DNA from: Paenibacillus sp. 1_12
GTDB taxonomy: Bacteria > Bacillota > Bacilli > Paenibacillales > NBRC-103111
Length of the DNA: 64,000 nt
Assembly (NCBI RefSeq): GCF_900114475.1
Contig: NZ_FOTE01000003.1
Coordinates: 412,667 to 476,666 of the forward strand
Direction of reading: 5' to 3'
Shown in pieces: positions 15,481-24,970 of this stretch (positions are counted from its first letter, which is position 1; each line of letters opens with the position of its first letter). A model generated the notes under the pieces. That model was not told the origin of the DNA. It saw nothing but the letters and a program-made list of their open reading frames with translations, and made no database searches. Both the position numbers and the translations under genes were made by a program.

Positions 15481-16533
15481 ATGAAGTTAGCAAATATAAA
15501 TAAAATGCAGCGCCATGGTTCGAAGCTGGTTATGCTCATTGGGATCATTGCTTTGCTGATCCTTGCAGGCTGCGGGAACTCAGCGACAGTGCCAAGCAAG
15601 GGAGAGCTTGTTGAACCGCCGAAGGCAGGGGCAGGAGTTGGCCAAGAATCGAAGCCGCACAATGGGTCAACAGCAGCCCCGACAGCTAAAGCGACTGTCT
15701 ATCCACTTAAAGTGAAGGACGCGACAGGCAAGGAATTTATTTTTGACAAAGCGCCTGCTAGGCTGGTATCGATTTCTCCAAGTGAGACGGAAACATTGTT
15801 TGCGCTAGGTTTAGGTGAGCAGGTATACGGAGTATCGGATTTTTGTGATTATCCGGCAGAGGCTTTGAAGAAGCCGAAGATGGGCAGCATTGTAAAGCCT
15901 AATGAGGAAGCGCTGCTGGCATCAAATGCAGATCTGATTGTTACAGGCGTGTCGATGAAAGCACCAGCAGTGGAGCAGCTTCGTTCGCTTAAATTAAATG
16001 TATTTAAGGTTGAGCCGAAAACCGTCGAGGATGTATTGAATAATACACTGATGTTCGGTCAAATTTTCAATAAACAGGAACAGGCGGAGAAGCTGGTCGC
16101 TGAGATGAATGCAGATCGCCAAAAGGTTACAGATGCCGTCAAGGCTCTGCTGCCGGAGCAGAAAAAACGTGTACTGCTTGAATTCTCGCCAGGCTGGACT
16201 GTAGGCAAGGGCGAATTCATGGACGAGCTGATTACGATATCCGGGGGTATCAACATTTATGGAGAAATAACGGGCTATTCGCAGCTAAATGAAGAAAAGG
16301 TAATTGCCGACAATCCGCAGGTTATTTTGTATCCAACCAATCTGATTGATAACAAATCCAAAAAAACTTTGGATCAAATTATTAAAGAGCGCAGCGGCTG
16401 GGGAAAAATCGATGCCGTCAAAAATAATCAGGTCGTGGGTGTGGACAAAGACTGGATTAGTCGTCCGGGGCCGAGAATCACTAAAGGTCTCGTTGATATT
16501 GCCAAGGGCATATACCCGGAACTGGTGAAATAA
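15481..16533 (+). CDS. btuF: Cobalamin ABC transporter, substrate-binding lipoprotein
   Basis: The 350-residue class III binding protein has a lipoprotein signal with lipid Cys31 (IALLILAGC), a Pro/Ala-rich linker and the two-lobe BtuF/FhuD fold (ARLVSISPSETETLFALGLGEQVYGVSDFC starts the first lobe). It captures vitamin B12 or cobinamide outside the membrane for BtuCD. The ATG at 15481 follows GGGAGGAG; an upstream in-frame ATG at 15421 would overlap the riboswitch terminator and spoil the signal peptide. The riboswitch directly upstream is the main evidence for cobalamin rather than a siderophore. btuC starts right after the stop. Confidence 0.92.
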   Translation: MKLANINKMQRHGSKLVMLIGIIALLILAGCGNSATVPSKGELVEPPKAGAGVGQESKPHNGSTAAPTAKATVYPLKVKDATGKEFIFDKAPARLVSISPSETETLFALGLGEQVYGVSDFCDYPAEALKKPKMGSIVKPNEEALLASNADLIVTGVSMKAPAVEQLRSLKLNVFKVEPKTVEDVLNNTLMFGQIFNKQEQAEKLVAEMNADRQKVTDAVKALLPEQKKRVLLEFSPGWTVGKGEFMDELITISGGINIYGEITGYSQLNEEKVIADNPQVILYPTNLIDNKSKKTLDQIIKERSGWGKIDAVKNNQVVGVDKDWISRPGPRITKGLVDIAKGIYPELVK

Positions 16534-17568
16534 ATGAAGCAAAAGCTGTTGATTTGGGGAGGGGCAGGCATGCTGCTCCTTCTTCTTGCCATCACGATAT
16601 CCTTATCAATAGGGACGGTCCAGCTGCCGCTGCTGCAGGTTTGGGCGATTCTATTCCACCATATTCCATGGATAGGCGACCATGTCTTAGTGAATTGGGA
16701 GTCTTCTTCGGAGCAGATTGTTTGGCGGGTACGGTTTCCGAGGGTGGCGCTTGGCGTATTGGTGGGCGCCTCGCTTGGAGTCGCCGGGGCGGCGTTTCAA
16801 GGAGTGCTGCGCAATCCGCTAGCTGATCCGTATACGCTCGGTGTTTCCTCAGGTGCCGCTGTGGGCGCTTCCTTCTTGATTTTGTTCGGACTGCAGTTTT
16901 CTTTATTAGGCATTTGGACGATACCCGCTGTAGCATTCGGTACAGGCATGGCTTCGCTTTTTACGGTACTGCTGCTGGCCCGGATGGATGGGAAACTGCA
17001 GATAGAGACCGTTATTTTATCCGGTGTTGTGATGCAAGCATTTCTGGGCGCATTTGTAGCCTTGATGGTGTCGATGTCGAAGCAGGTTGTAAATGAGATT
17101 GTGTTCTGGTTGATGGGCAGTCTGACGCTGCGGGGCTGGTCCTACTCATTGATACTACTGCCGTATTTGGTTATTGGAGCTTTGCTGCTGCTGCTGTTTG
17201 GACGTGCGATGAATCTGCTCTCCCTTGGAGAAGCTCAGGCCGCGCATATGGGGGTCAACGTCGAACGAACGAAGCTGACGGTACTCATCGCGGCTACCTT
17301 GGTAACCGCTGCCGCCGTATCCGTATCAGGGGTCGTAGCTTTTGTTGGACTGATTGTTCCCCATTTACTGCGTTTGCTGGTTGGCCCAGATTATCGTTTA
17401 CTGCTGCCGCTGTCGCTGATTGGTGGTGCTTTGTATGTGCTGTGTGCCGATACACTGGGTAGACTGCTGTTAAGCCCCACAGAAATTCCGCTTGGGGTAG
17501 TAACTGCATTTCTCGGTGCACCGTTTTTTGTTTATTTGCTGCGTAAGAGCAGGCGGAGAACAGGGTAG
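16534..17568 (+). CDS. btuC: Cobalamin ABC transporter permease (FecCD family)
   Basis: The 344-residue permease has about ten hydrophobic helices and the FecCD signatures RVPRVALGVLVGASLG-like (here WRVRFPRVALGVLVGASLGVAG near residue 65), RNPLADPYTLGVSSGA and FVGLIVPHLLRLLVG near residue 270, which contacts the ATPase. It forms the homodimeric channel of the B12 importer. Its ATG directly abuts the btuF stop, giving tight translational coupling. A 109-bp gap separates it from btuD. Confidence 0.93.
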   Translation: MKQKLLIWGGAGMLLLLLAITISLSIGTVQLPLLQVWAILFHHIPWIGDHVLVNWESSSEQIVWRVRFPRVALGVLVGASLGVAGAAFQGVLRNPLADPYTLGVSSGAAVGASFLILFGLQFSLLGIWTIPAVAFGTGMASLFTVLLLARMDGKLQIETVILSGVVMQAFLGAFVALMVSMSKQVVNEIVFWLMGSLTLRGWSYSLILLPYLVIGALLLLLFGRAMNLLSLGEAQAAHMGVNVERTKLTVLIAATLVTAAAVSVSGVVAFVGLIVPHLLRLLVGPDYRLLLPLSLIGGALYVLCADTLGRLLLSPTEIPLGVVTAFLGAPFFVYLLRKSRRRTG

Positions 17569-17677
17569 ACAATATTGAAACGTGTAGATGGTTATAAATC
17601 GAAGATTTCATTAAGCGATTTATATAAATTTGGAATATTATGCAGTGTTATGTTAGCGGTTGAGATGAGGTGAATCC

Positions 17678-18508
17678 ATGCTTGGTCATGATGAAATGCC
17701 GATCATTCAAGTGGACAATGTCAGTAAAGCGTTTAGAGCACAGACTGTTTTGGAGCAGGTGAGCTTCACAGTGGAGCCTGGTGAATGCTTCGGTATTATC
17801 GGCCCGAACGGCAGCGGCAAGTCAACGCTGTTAAAGCTGTTATCCGGTATAGACAAGCCAGAGTCTGGGCGTGTACTGCTGGATGGTAGAGCAGCCTATT
17901 CGTACCCACGCAAGCAGTTGGCCCAATGGATGGCGGTGCTGGAGCAGGATTCGCTGCCCCCGCTTGGCTTCACAGTGCGAGAAATGATTGCGATGGGGCG
18001 GTATCCCTTTCAAAATTGGCTTGGCGATGAAATAGCCACGGACGCAGAGCAGCTAATTGAAGACATTCTAAAGCAGCTGCAGCTTGTGGAATTGGCAGAC
18101 CGAACTATGGACCGTTTAAGCGGAGGGGAACGGCAGCGTGTTGCTCTGGGCAAGCTGATGGCACAGCAGCCGCGTTTGCTGCTGTTGGATGAGCCGACGA
18201 CCTATTTGGATATTGGCTATCAACTCCAGATGATGGAATGGATTCGTGAATGGCAGCAAAAAGAGAAGCTGACTGTTGTTGCTGTGCTTCATGATTTGAA
18301 TTTGGCTGCACAGTACTGCGACAGGCTGCTGCTTATGCAGGCGGGCAAGACCGTAACCATCGGTCGTCCTGGAGAAGTCATACATAGCGAGCTGTTGGAG
18401 CCTGTGTATCATACCCGTCCTATCGTGTTGGAGCATCCTATATACGAAGTTCCGCAAATTTTACTGCAAGCTGATAGAAAAACTAGAAGTATAAAAGGAG
18501 AAGATTGA
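17678..18508 (+). CDS. btuD: Cobalamin ABC transporter ATP-binding protein
   Basis: The 276-residue ATPase has Walker A GPNGSGKST (42-50), a Q-loop EQDSLPPLGF, the signature LSGGERQRVALGKLMAQQPR, Walker B LLLLDEPTTYLD and the switch HDLNLA. It is the FepC/BtuD type and powers BtuC. The 68-residue C-terminal extension is modest. The start has GATGAGGTG upstream. Its TGA overlaps the cobT ATG by one base, which indicates coupling of uptake and synthesis genes. Confidence 0.93.
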   Translation: MLGHDEMPIIQVDNVSKAFRAQTVLEQVSFTVEPGECFGIIGPNGSGKSTLLKLLSGIDKPESGRVLLDGRAAYSYPRKQLAQWMAVLEQDSLPPLGFTVREMIAMGRYPFQNWLGDEIATDAEQLIEDILKQLQLVELADRTMDRLSGGERQRVALGKLMAQQPRLLLLDEPTTYLDIGYQLQMMEWIREWQQKEKLTVVAVLHDLNLAAQYCDRLLLMQAGKTVTIGRPGEVIHSELLEPVYHTRPIVLEHPIYEVPQILLQADRKTRSIKGED

Positions 18509-19581
18509 TGGTGCAAGCATCACTGAATACGATAATTGAAGCCATTCAACCGGTAGATGTGGAGGCTGTTCAAGCCGCAGCTGATCACTTGGATCAGCTA
18601 ACCAAACCGCCAGGCAGCCTTGGCAAGCTGGAGGAGCTAGCCAAGCAGTTGGCTGGTATTACGGGAATAACGGTCCCGAAGATCGGCAAAAAGGCTGTAA
18701 TAGTTATGGCAGCCGACCATGGCGTATGTGAAGAGGGAATTAGCGCATTTCCATCTGAGGTCACTCAGCAAATGGTGATGAATTTTTGCAGTGGCGGTGC
18801 AGCTGTGAACGTATTGGCTCGTCAAGCCGGTGCTGATGTGATCTGTGTGGATATCGGAGTGAATGCCCAACTGGAGCATCCGCTGCTGTATTCACGCAAA
18901 GTGCGTTTTGGAACCGCCAATATGGCAAAAGGGCCTGCGATGTCAGAACAGGAAGCGTTTCAAGCAATACATACCGGCATTAAACTAGTCGAAGAGCTGG
19001 TTGCACAAGGGTATACATTGTTTGCAACCGGTGAGATGGGAATCGGTAATACGACAGCAAGCTCCGCTTTATTAGCGGTATTAACGGAAGAAGCGGTTGA
19101 GCATACCGTAGGACGTGGAACGGGTATTGACGATGAGCGGCTGCGGCATAAGCAAGCCGTCATTGCGCGAGCCATAGAACTCAACCAACCGAATAAGGAT
19201 AATCCTCTGGATGTTCTTGCCAAGGTGGGCGGCTTGGAAATCGCAGGGCTAACAGGGGTCATTCTTGGTGCTGCGCTGCATCGCTGTCCGATTGTGATTG
19301 ACGGCTTTATTTCCTCAGCTGCGGCACTTGTAGCAAGCCGAATTGCACCGCTTAGTGTTTATTATATGATTGCATCTCATCAGTCGCAGGAAAAGGGGCA
19401 TGAATGTTTGCTGAAAGCAATCGGATTGTCTCCGATGCTTCATATGGATATGAGGCTTGGTGAAGGGACAGGAGCGTTGTTGGCATTCCCGATTATTGAG
19501 TCCGCGATCAAGATCATGATGGAAATGGCTACATTCGCAAGTGCTGGTATTTCGCAAACAGATAATCATACGAATTCTTAG
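18508..19581 (+). CDS. cobT: Nicotinate-nucleotide-DMB phosphoribosyltransferase CobT
   Basis: The 357-residue enzyme makes alpha-ribazole phosphate from nicotinate mononucleotide and dimethylbenzimidazole for the lower loop of B12. The family features TKPPGSLGKLEELAKQLAGITG at the N-terminus, VIVMAADHGVCEEG, TGEMGIGNTTASSAL and the C-terminal RLGEGTGALLAFP are all present; the last carries the catalytic Glu in Salmonella CobT. The ATG at 18508 is chosen over TTG 18505 because GGAG is 7 bases upstream. Confidence 0.96.
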   Translation: MVQASLNTIIEAIQPVDVEAVQAAADHLDQLTKPPGSLGKLEELAKQLAGITGITVPKIGKKAVIVMAADHGVCEEGISAFPSEVTQQMVMNFCSGGAAVNVLARQAGADVICVDIGVNAQLEHPLLYSRKVRFGTANMAKGPAMSEQEAFQAIHTGIKLVEELVAQGYTLFATGEMGIGNTTASSALLAVLTEEAVEHTVGRGTGIDDERLRHKQAVIARAIELNQPNKDNPLDVLAKVGGLEIAGLTGVILGAALHRCPIVIDGFISSAAALVASRIAPLSVYYMIASHQSQEKGHECLLKAIGLSPMLHMDMRLGEGTGALLAFPIIESAIKIMMEMATFASAGISQTDNHTNS

Positions 19582-19598
19582 CAATTGGAGGTGCTTCT

Positions 19599-20183
19599 AT
19601 GCTCGTATTGGTAACGGGCGGCGCCCGCAGCGGCAAAAGCTCATTTGCCGAGACCTATACCGCTAAGCTTGGCAATCGAGGTATATACATAGCTACAGCG
19701 CAAGCATATGATGATGAAATGAGAGCGAGAATCGGTCTGCACCGACTTCAGCGAGAAGAAACGGGCTTTGAGTGGGCTACCCATGAAGAGCCTCTGCTTC
19801 TGACGGAAGCTTTGTTGTCATTCACGAACAAAAACAATGAAGATAAAGAAATCGATGAAGCTGTTATTTTAGTTGATTGTCTTACTCTATGGCTAAGTAA
19901 TTGTCTGCTGAAGGCTGAGCAGCAGCCTGATATGGAGCAAATTTTGCTAGCTAAGCTTGATGAATTGACGGCTGTTTGTCAGTCGGTTGCCAGCCAAGGA
20001 CGGCATTTGATTCTCGTAACGAATGAGGTTGGCTATGGCTTGGTTCCGGAATACAAGCTGGGCAGACAATTCCGAGATCTGTCTGGCACGATGAACCGCA
20101 TATTGGCCAACGTGGCCGACCAGGTGTTTCTGGTTACGTCCGGTATTCCGGTGGAACTGACAAGCTTGCGCTACAAGTTGTAG
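19599..20183 (+). CDS. cobU: Cobinamide kinase / cobinamide-phosphate guanylyltransferase
   Basis: The 194-residue bifunctional enzyme phosphorylates adenosylcobinamide and adds GMP to yield adenosyl-GDP-cobinamide. It has Walker A GGARSGKS at 7-14, YIATAQAYDDEMRARI..H with the guanylated-histidine region, and VLVDCLTLWLSN; VTNEVGYGLVP is typical of CobU/CobP. TTGGAGG precedes the ATG. It lies between cobT and cbiB in one operon. Confidence 0.96.
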   Translation: MLVLVTGGARSGKSSFAETYTAKLGNRGIYIATAQAYDDEMRARIGLHRLQREETGFEWATHEEPLLLTEALLSFTNKNNEDKEIDEAVILVDCLTLWLSNCLLKAEQQPDMEQILLAKLDELTAVCQSVASQGRHLILVTNEVGYGLVPEYKLGRQFRDLSGTMNRILANVADQVFLVTSGIPVELTSLRYKL

Positions 20184-20213
20184 CATCAAAGAAGAAATGG
20201 CAGGTGGACACAG

Positions 20214-21200
20214 GTGCTGTTGTATTCTTGGCAGGAAACAGCGATCATGCTATTGGCTGCCATAATGATCGACTGGTTGATTGGGGACCCGCGTTGGCCG
20301 ACACACCCGGTGATTCGCATTGGGCAGTGGATCAACTGGTTGGAATCCAAGCTGCATCGGGAGGAAGGCAAAGGTATATCCAGGCAAGCACAAAAACGGA
20401 GGGGGATTGTGCTGCTTGTATCGACTCTGCTGCTGACATTTATCCTAATGTATACGCTGCTGCTTACTGCACGATGGATTCATCCATGGCTCGGTTACGT
20501 CGTGAATGTCTGGTTCATATCCACGACGATTGCCATCAAAGGTTTAAAAGATGCAGCTATGCAGGTGTATAGGCCTCTCCAGCAGAATCAGATGGATGAA
20601 GCAAGAAAATACGTGGGATATATCGTCGGTAGAAACACCTCTGAGCTGGACGAACCTGAGATTACAAGGGCTACGGTGGAAACAGTAGCGGAAAATATCG
20701 TGGACGCTGTGGTGTCCCCGTTGTTTTTTGCCTTGCTGGGCGGTGCGCCTTTGGCCATGCTCTACCGTGCAACAAATACGCTGGATTCAATGGTTGGCTA
20801 TCGAAATGATAAGTATTTGTATTTCGGATGGGCATCGGCTAGGTGGGATGATGTAATGAACTGGCTGCCGGCTCGTATCACCGGCTGCTTACTTGTAGCG
20901 GCTGCTGTTGTCCAAAGAGGCTGTTCCGCTGTCAGAGCAGCCCGCTCGATTGTGTATTTTGCAAGGCTGCATCCAAGCCCGAACAGTGGAATACCCGAAT
21001 CGGCAGTGGCAGGTGCACTGGGTATCGAGCTTGGAGGCGTGAACGTCTACCACGGAAGGACAAGTGAGCGGGCGCGGATGGGCTGGCCGCTGCGGGAACG
21101 GGGGCGAGCCGATATTATTCATACGATACAATTGTTATATGCGGTTAGTTTTTTGATTGCGGGAGGTTTGGTATGCGCACTATGCTGGGCTTGGTGGTAA
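20214..21200 (+). CDS. cbiB: Adenosylcobinamide-phosphate synthase CbiB
   Basis: The 328-residue membrane protein joins cobyric acid with aminopropanol (or its phosphate) to make cobinamide. It has the N-terminal DWLIGDPRWPTHPVIRIG motif, ETVAENIVDAVVSPLFF, MLYRATNTLDSMVGYRNDKY and HPSPNSGIPESAVAGALGI, all hallmarks of CbiB/CobD. The start is GTG at 20214 after AGGTGG. The 3' end overlaps cobS by 28 bp. The product name CobD is also used in some organisms; it should not be confused with the decarboxylase domain downstream. Confidence 0.95.
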   Translation: MLLYSWQETAIMLLAAIMIDWLIGDPRWPTHPVIRIGQWINWLESKLHREEGKGISRQAQKRRGIVLLVSTLLLTFILMYTLLLTARWIHPWLGYVVNVWFISTTIAIKGLKDAAMQVYRPLQQNQMDEARKYVGYIVGRNTSELDEPEITRATVETVAENIVDAVVSPLFFALLGGAPLAMLYRATNTLDSMVGYRNDKYLYFGWASARWDDVMNWLPARITGCLLVAAAVVQRGCSAVRAARSIVYFARLHPSPNSGIPESAVAGALGIELGGVNVYHGRTSERARMGWPLRERGRADIIHTIQLLYAVSFLIAGGLVCALCWAWW

Positions 21201-22030
21201 AGGTGCTGGCAGCTTGCGCGGCGGCCTTTCAATTTTTGACTCGGCTTCCGGTTCCGGTCCAGCTGCATTATGATGATGTGCTATTTCGCAGAAGTGTGGT
21301 CTTTTATCCGTTTGTTGGTGCGGTGCTCGGGCTGCTGCTAAGCGGTGTGGGATTGCTGCTGCAAGGGTACGGACTGCCTGCCGGTTGGCTTCCGGGCGGT
21401 ATCGGATCCAGTGGTGTTGTTGCCGCACTGCTGCTCGTAGTATGGGTGGCTATGACAGGAGCCCTGCATTTGGATGGGCTGATGGATACGGCAGATGGTA
21501 TTTTCAGCCATCGTACGCGTGAGCAGATGCTGGAAATTATGAAGGACAGCCGTGTTGGCGCAATGGGCGTTGTCGGCTGTGTGCTGCTCTTACTATGCAA
21601 ATGGACTCTGCTTCAGCAGTGGCTAACGCTTCCGATGGAGACTTTTGCTTATATGCTGCCATTGACTGCGCTTTGGAGCCGTTGGTATATGGTGGTGGCG
21701 ATTGCTTGTTGGCCTTATGCCAGGGCTGAGCAGTCGAAACGTGGACTGGGTTCTTTTTTTCGGGGGATTGGTTTGAAGCATTTATCCATACATACGGCTT
21801 TCGCTGTTGGCTTGTCTCTCTTGTTGGCTGGATGGCATGAAGGTGTATGGATCTCGGGGCAGGCATTGCTGACAACGGGTACGGCGCTGCTAAGCACATT
21901 GCTGATCGGTGCAGGAATCAGTATGTACTTAAGCCGTAAGCTTGGCGGACTGACAGGAGACACCTATGGTGCGATGAATGAAATTGTGGAAACAGCACTG
22001 CTGCTTATTGTATATCTGGTCGTTCGTTAA
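21173..22030 (+). CDS. cobS: Adenosylcobinamide-GDP ribazoletransferase CobS
   Basis: The 285-residue membrane enzyme performs the final step, joining GDP-cobinamide with alpha-ribazole (phosphate). It has FLTRLPVPV near the N-terminus, the metal-binding LHLDGLMDTADG (about residues 100-111), MKDSRVGAMGVVG and a C-terminal LGGLTGDTYGAMNE. GGAGG in the end of cbiB provides its ribosome-binding site, 28 bp of overlap. Confidence 0.95.
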   Translation: MRTMLGLVVKVLAACAAAFQFLTRLPVPVQLHYDDVLFRRSVVFYPFVGAVLGLLLSGVGLLLQGYGLPAGWLPGGIGSSGVVAALLLVVWVAMTGALHLDGLMDTADGIFSHRTREQMLEIMKDSRVGAMGVVGCVLLLLCKWTLLQQWLTLPMETFAYMLPLTALWSRWYMVVAIACWPYARAEQSKRGLGSFFRGIGLKHLSIHTAFAVGLSLLLAGWHEGVWISGQALLTTGTALLSTLLIGAGISMYLSRKLGGLTGDTYGAMNEIVETALLLIVYLVVR

Positions 22031-22095
22031 AGAGACAAGTGTTTCTCAAAAGGATACAAACAGGTTGTGTGTACCAGGATTGGGAGGATGGCATC

Positions 22096-24897
22096 ATGTT
22101 AGAAAAGTATGGTCATGGCGGCGATTTATGGACGGCAGCGGAAACATTCGGCAAAAGCAAGGAGCAGTTTCTTGATTACAGCTCCAATATGAACCCCTTA
22201 GGTCCGCCTGCTATCGTGGAGCAGATTTTGCGGGATCATTGGCGTGATTTGGCCGCATACCCCGATCCTGCTGTGAGAGAACTGCGCAGCAAGCTGGCGG
22301 ATAGGTACAAGATTTCCGTCGAATCGATCCTTGTTGGCAATGGAGCGGCGGAGCTGATTGATCTGGCTGTAAGAGTGCTTCAACCTGCTGTGATGGCCGT
22401 ATCGAGACCTTCATTTTCGGAGTATGAGGAAGCTGCGGAAAAGGCTGGCGGTCGCATATTGGATATACCTCTGCATGCATATAACCATTTTGAGCTGCAG
22501 TTGTCTGATGTAGAGCATGCGCGTGCGGCTTCGGATTTGTTATTTCTGGGGTCTCCTAATAACCCGACAGGAAGGCTATTATCGGATCCAATTAAAGCCT
22601 ACTTAGCGAAGTCGGGTAAGCCTGTCATCATCGATGAGGCATTTATCGATTTCAGCCCTGAGGAAGAGCAGCTGACGATGATACGAATTGCGGCACAATC
22701 CAATCATCTGATGGTCATTCGCTCGATGACGAAGTTTTATTCGATCCCGGGACTACGGCTAGGATTTATTGTAGCGCATCCGGACCAAATTCGTCGTCTG
22801 CAGCAGCTGCAGGTGCAATGGAGTGTCAATATGCTGGCGCAGCTTGTAGGTATTGGTGTGATGGCTGATCACGATTATGAGCAAAGAACACATAAATGGC
22901 TAGCCAAGGAACGCCCGTGGTTGATCGATCAACTGCAGCAGCTTGGCCTCCATGTAACGCCGAGTGATACGAATTATCTTTTATTTTCGCTAAGCGGGCT
23001 CGGGCTGACAGCTAAAGAGATGCAGCAGGAGATGGGACAGCGCGGCGTATTGATTCGGGACGCTTCCCGATTCCATGGGTTGGACGCTACGTATATACGT
23101 GTCGCAATTCGTTTGCGGGAGCAAAATGAGCGATTGATCGCAGCACTGCAGGACTCGCTAGAGGCGTTGGCCGTGCAGCATTCGATAACAGATCGTAATC
23201 TGACAATAACGGCATCAGGTGCTCAAGTAGATCCCATGCAGGCGGATCTTACGCAAATTGATGAAACAAAAACAGACGCACCCGAACGGCTTAGAACCGT
23301 CCCCAGAATTCCGCAAAAGCAGCAGCAAGCGCCAACGCTGATGGTTCAGGGAACCTCCTCGGATGCAGGGAAGAGTCTTATAACAACCGCCTTCTGTCGT
23401 ATTTTTCTGCAGGACGGTTATCTTGTTGCACCGTTTAAATCACAAAATATGTCTCTCAATTCTTATGTCACAATAGATGGCAAGGAAATTGGACGCGCAC
23501 AGGGAATGCAGGCTGATGCCTGCCGCATTGCAGCGACGACCGATATGAACCCGATCCTGCTTAAGCCGAAGAAAGATATGGTTGCCCAGGTCGTTGTTCA
23601 TGGTAAGCCTTATCGTGACTTCGATGCTCGGACTTACCGGGAAAAGTATTTGTTAGAAGCGGAGATGATCGTCAAGGACTCCTTGCAGCGTCTGCGTGAG
23701 GCTTATGACCTTGTGGTGATTGAAGGAGCCGGTAGCCCTGCTGAGGTTAATCTCAAGGACCGTGATATTGTCAACATGCGGTTGGCAGGCTGGGCAGACG
23801 CTCCAGTTGTGCTGGTGGCGGACATTGATCGTGGCGGAGTTTTCGCTTCACTGCTCGGTACGATCGAAATATTTACACCGGAGGAGCGGGATCGGGTAAA
23901 AGGCTTTATTATCAACAAATTCCGTGGTGATGTGACATTGCTGAAGCCTGGACTGGATTGGCTGGAAGCAAGAACAGGCAAGCCGGTACTCGGCGTTATT
24001 CCTTATTTGCCCGACCTTGAGCTGGAGGATGAGGATTCAGCATCTCTGGATCGCAAGCTGTCTGTAGGGAGTTTGCAAAGCCGCTCCAACGAAACTAATG
24101 GTCATACAGATGGTACAGATCAACTGAAGCTAGATATTGCTGTCATCCGACTTCCCCGTCTATCCAACTTTACAGATGTAGACCCGCTTCTCTATGAGCA
24201 GGACGTACATGTGCGTTATGTCAGTTCACCGCATGAACTTGGCTCTGCCGACGCCATCGTGATTCCTGGCAGTAAGAATACGGTCGATGACCTGCTTTTT
24301 TTACGGGAAACCGGTTTGGAGAAAGCATTGCTTGAGCACGCTCGACAAGGCGGGCATATCGTCGGGATATGCGCAGGTTATCAAATGCTGGGTGAACGGC
24401 TGCTGGATCCGCTGCACACAGAGTCTGACCGTCCTGAGACAGAGGGCTTGGGTCTACTGCCTATCGAAACGATCTTTGCAGCAGACAAACGTACAGTTCG
24501 TACATCAGGAACGACCCGCTTGTTTGCTGCAGATGACGAGGTGATGACGGTTAGCGGTTATGAAATTCATATGGGACAGACCCGTTTCTTGCAACCAGTT
24601 TCACATCCTTTTCAGCTTCATGAGGAGCAGGGGGAGCAGCAATCTCATCCGGATGGAGCCATCACGGACAATGGGAAAGTGTGGGGCACGTATGTACACG
24701 GGATTTTACATAATGATGTTTTCCGCAGATCCTGGTTGAATGAGCTTCGACGCAGCAGGGGCTGGGGGCCAAAAGGGATCGAGCTTGCATTTCAAGACCG
24801 TAGGGAAAAGGCATTCGATCGGCTGGCCGATCATGTCAGAAGTCATTTGGATATGACCCGTTTATATGAGATGATAGGCATAGACCGACAAGTCTAA
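22096..24897 (+). CDS. Fusion: threonine-phosphate decarboxylase CobD + cobyric acid synthase CobQ
   Basis: One 933-residue frame encodes two enzymes. Residues 1 to about 360 form a PLP aminotransferase-fold domain like CobD (L-threonine-O-3-phosphate decarboxylase): SSNMNPLGPP, FLGSPNNPTGRLL and the PLP lysine Lys213 in SMTKFYSIPGLRLGF. A hydrophilic linker of about 50 residues follows. From about 414 a CobQ/CbiP domain begins with LMVQGTSSDAGKS (ATP loop) and ends with a class I glutaminase domain with catalytic Cys759 in GICAGYQ and YVHGILHND. The first makes aminopropanol phosphate, the second amidates the corrin ring to cobyric acid, the substrate that CbiB joins with it. ATG 22096 has GGGAGGA upstream; GTG 22039 does not. 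Confidence 0.93.
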   Translation: MLEKYGHGGDLWTAAETFGKSKEQFLDYSSNMNPLGPPAIVEQILRDHWRDLAAYPDPAVRELRSKLADRYKISVESILVGNGAAELIDLAVRVLQPAVMAVSRPSFSEYEEAAEKAGGRILDIPLHAYNHFELQLSDVEHARAASDLLFLGSPNNPTGRLLSDPIKAYLAKSGKPVIIDEAFIDFSPEEEQLTMIRIAAQSNHLMVIRSMTKFYSIPGLRLGFIVAHPDQIRRLQQLQVQWSVNMLAQLVGIGVMADHDYEQRTHKWLAKERPWLIDQLQQLGLHVTPSDTNYLLFSLSGLGLTAKEMQQEMGQRGVLIRDASRFHGLDATYIRVAIRLREQNERLIAALQDSLEALAVQHSITDRNLTITASGAQVDPMQADLTQIDETKTDAPERLRTVPRIPQKQQQAPTLMVQGTSSDAGKSLITTAFCRIFLQDGYLVAPFKSQNMSLNSYVTIDGKEIGRAQGMQADACRIAATTDMNPILLKPKKDMVAQVVVHGKPYRDFDARTYREKYLLEAEMIVKDSLQRLREAYDLVVIEGAGSPAEVNLKDRDIVNMRLAGWADAPVVLVADIDRGGVFASLLGTIEIFTPEERDRVKGFIINKFRGDVTLLKPGLDWLEARTGKPVLGVIPYLPDLELEDEDSASLDRKLSVGSLQSRSNETNGHTDGTDQLKLDIAVIRLPRLSNFTDVDPLLYEQDVHVRYVSSPHELGSADAIVIPGSKNTVDDLLFLRETGLEKALLEHARQGGHIVGICAGYQMLGERLLDPLHTESDRPETEGLGLLPIETIFAADKRTVRTSGTTRLFAADDEVMTVSGYEIHMGQTRFLQPVSHPFQLHEEQGEQQSHPDGAITDNGKVWGTYVHGILHNDVFRRSWLNELRRSRGWGPKGIELAFQDRREKAFDRLADHVRSHLDMTRLYEMIGIDRQV

Positions 24898-24970
24898 TTA
24901 CAAGCCATTATCATTATACTTATTGAACATGCTTATAAATATTTTTGAATAGATAAAGGAGGCGGCGAAG

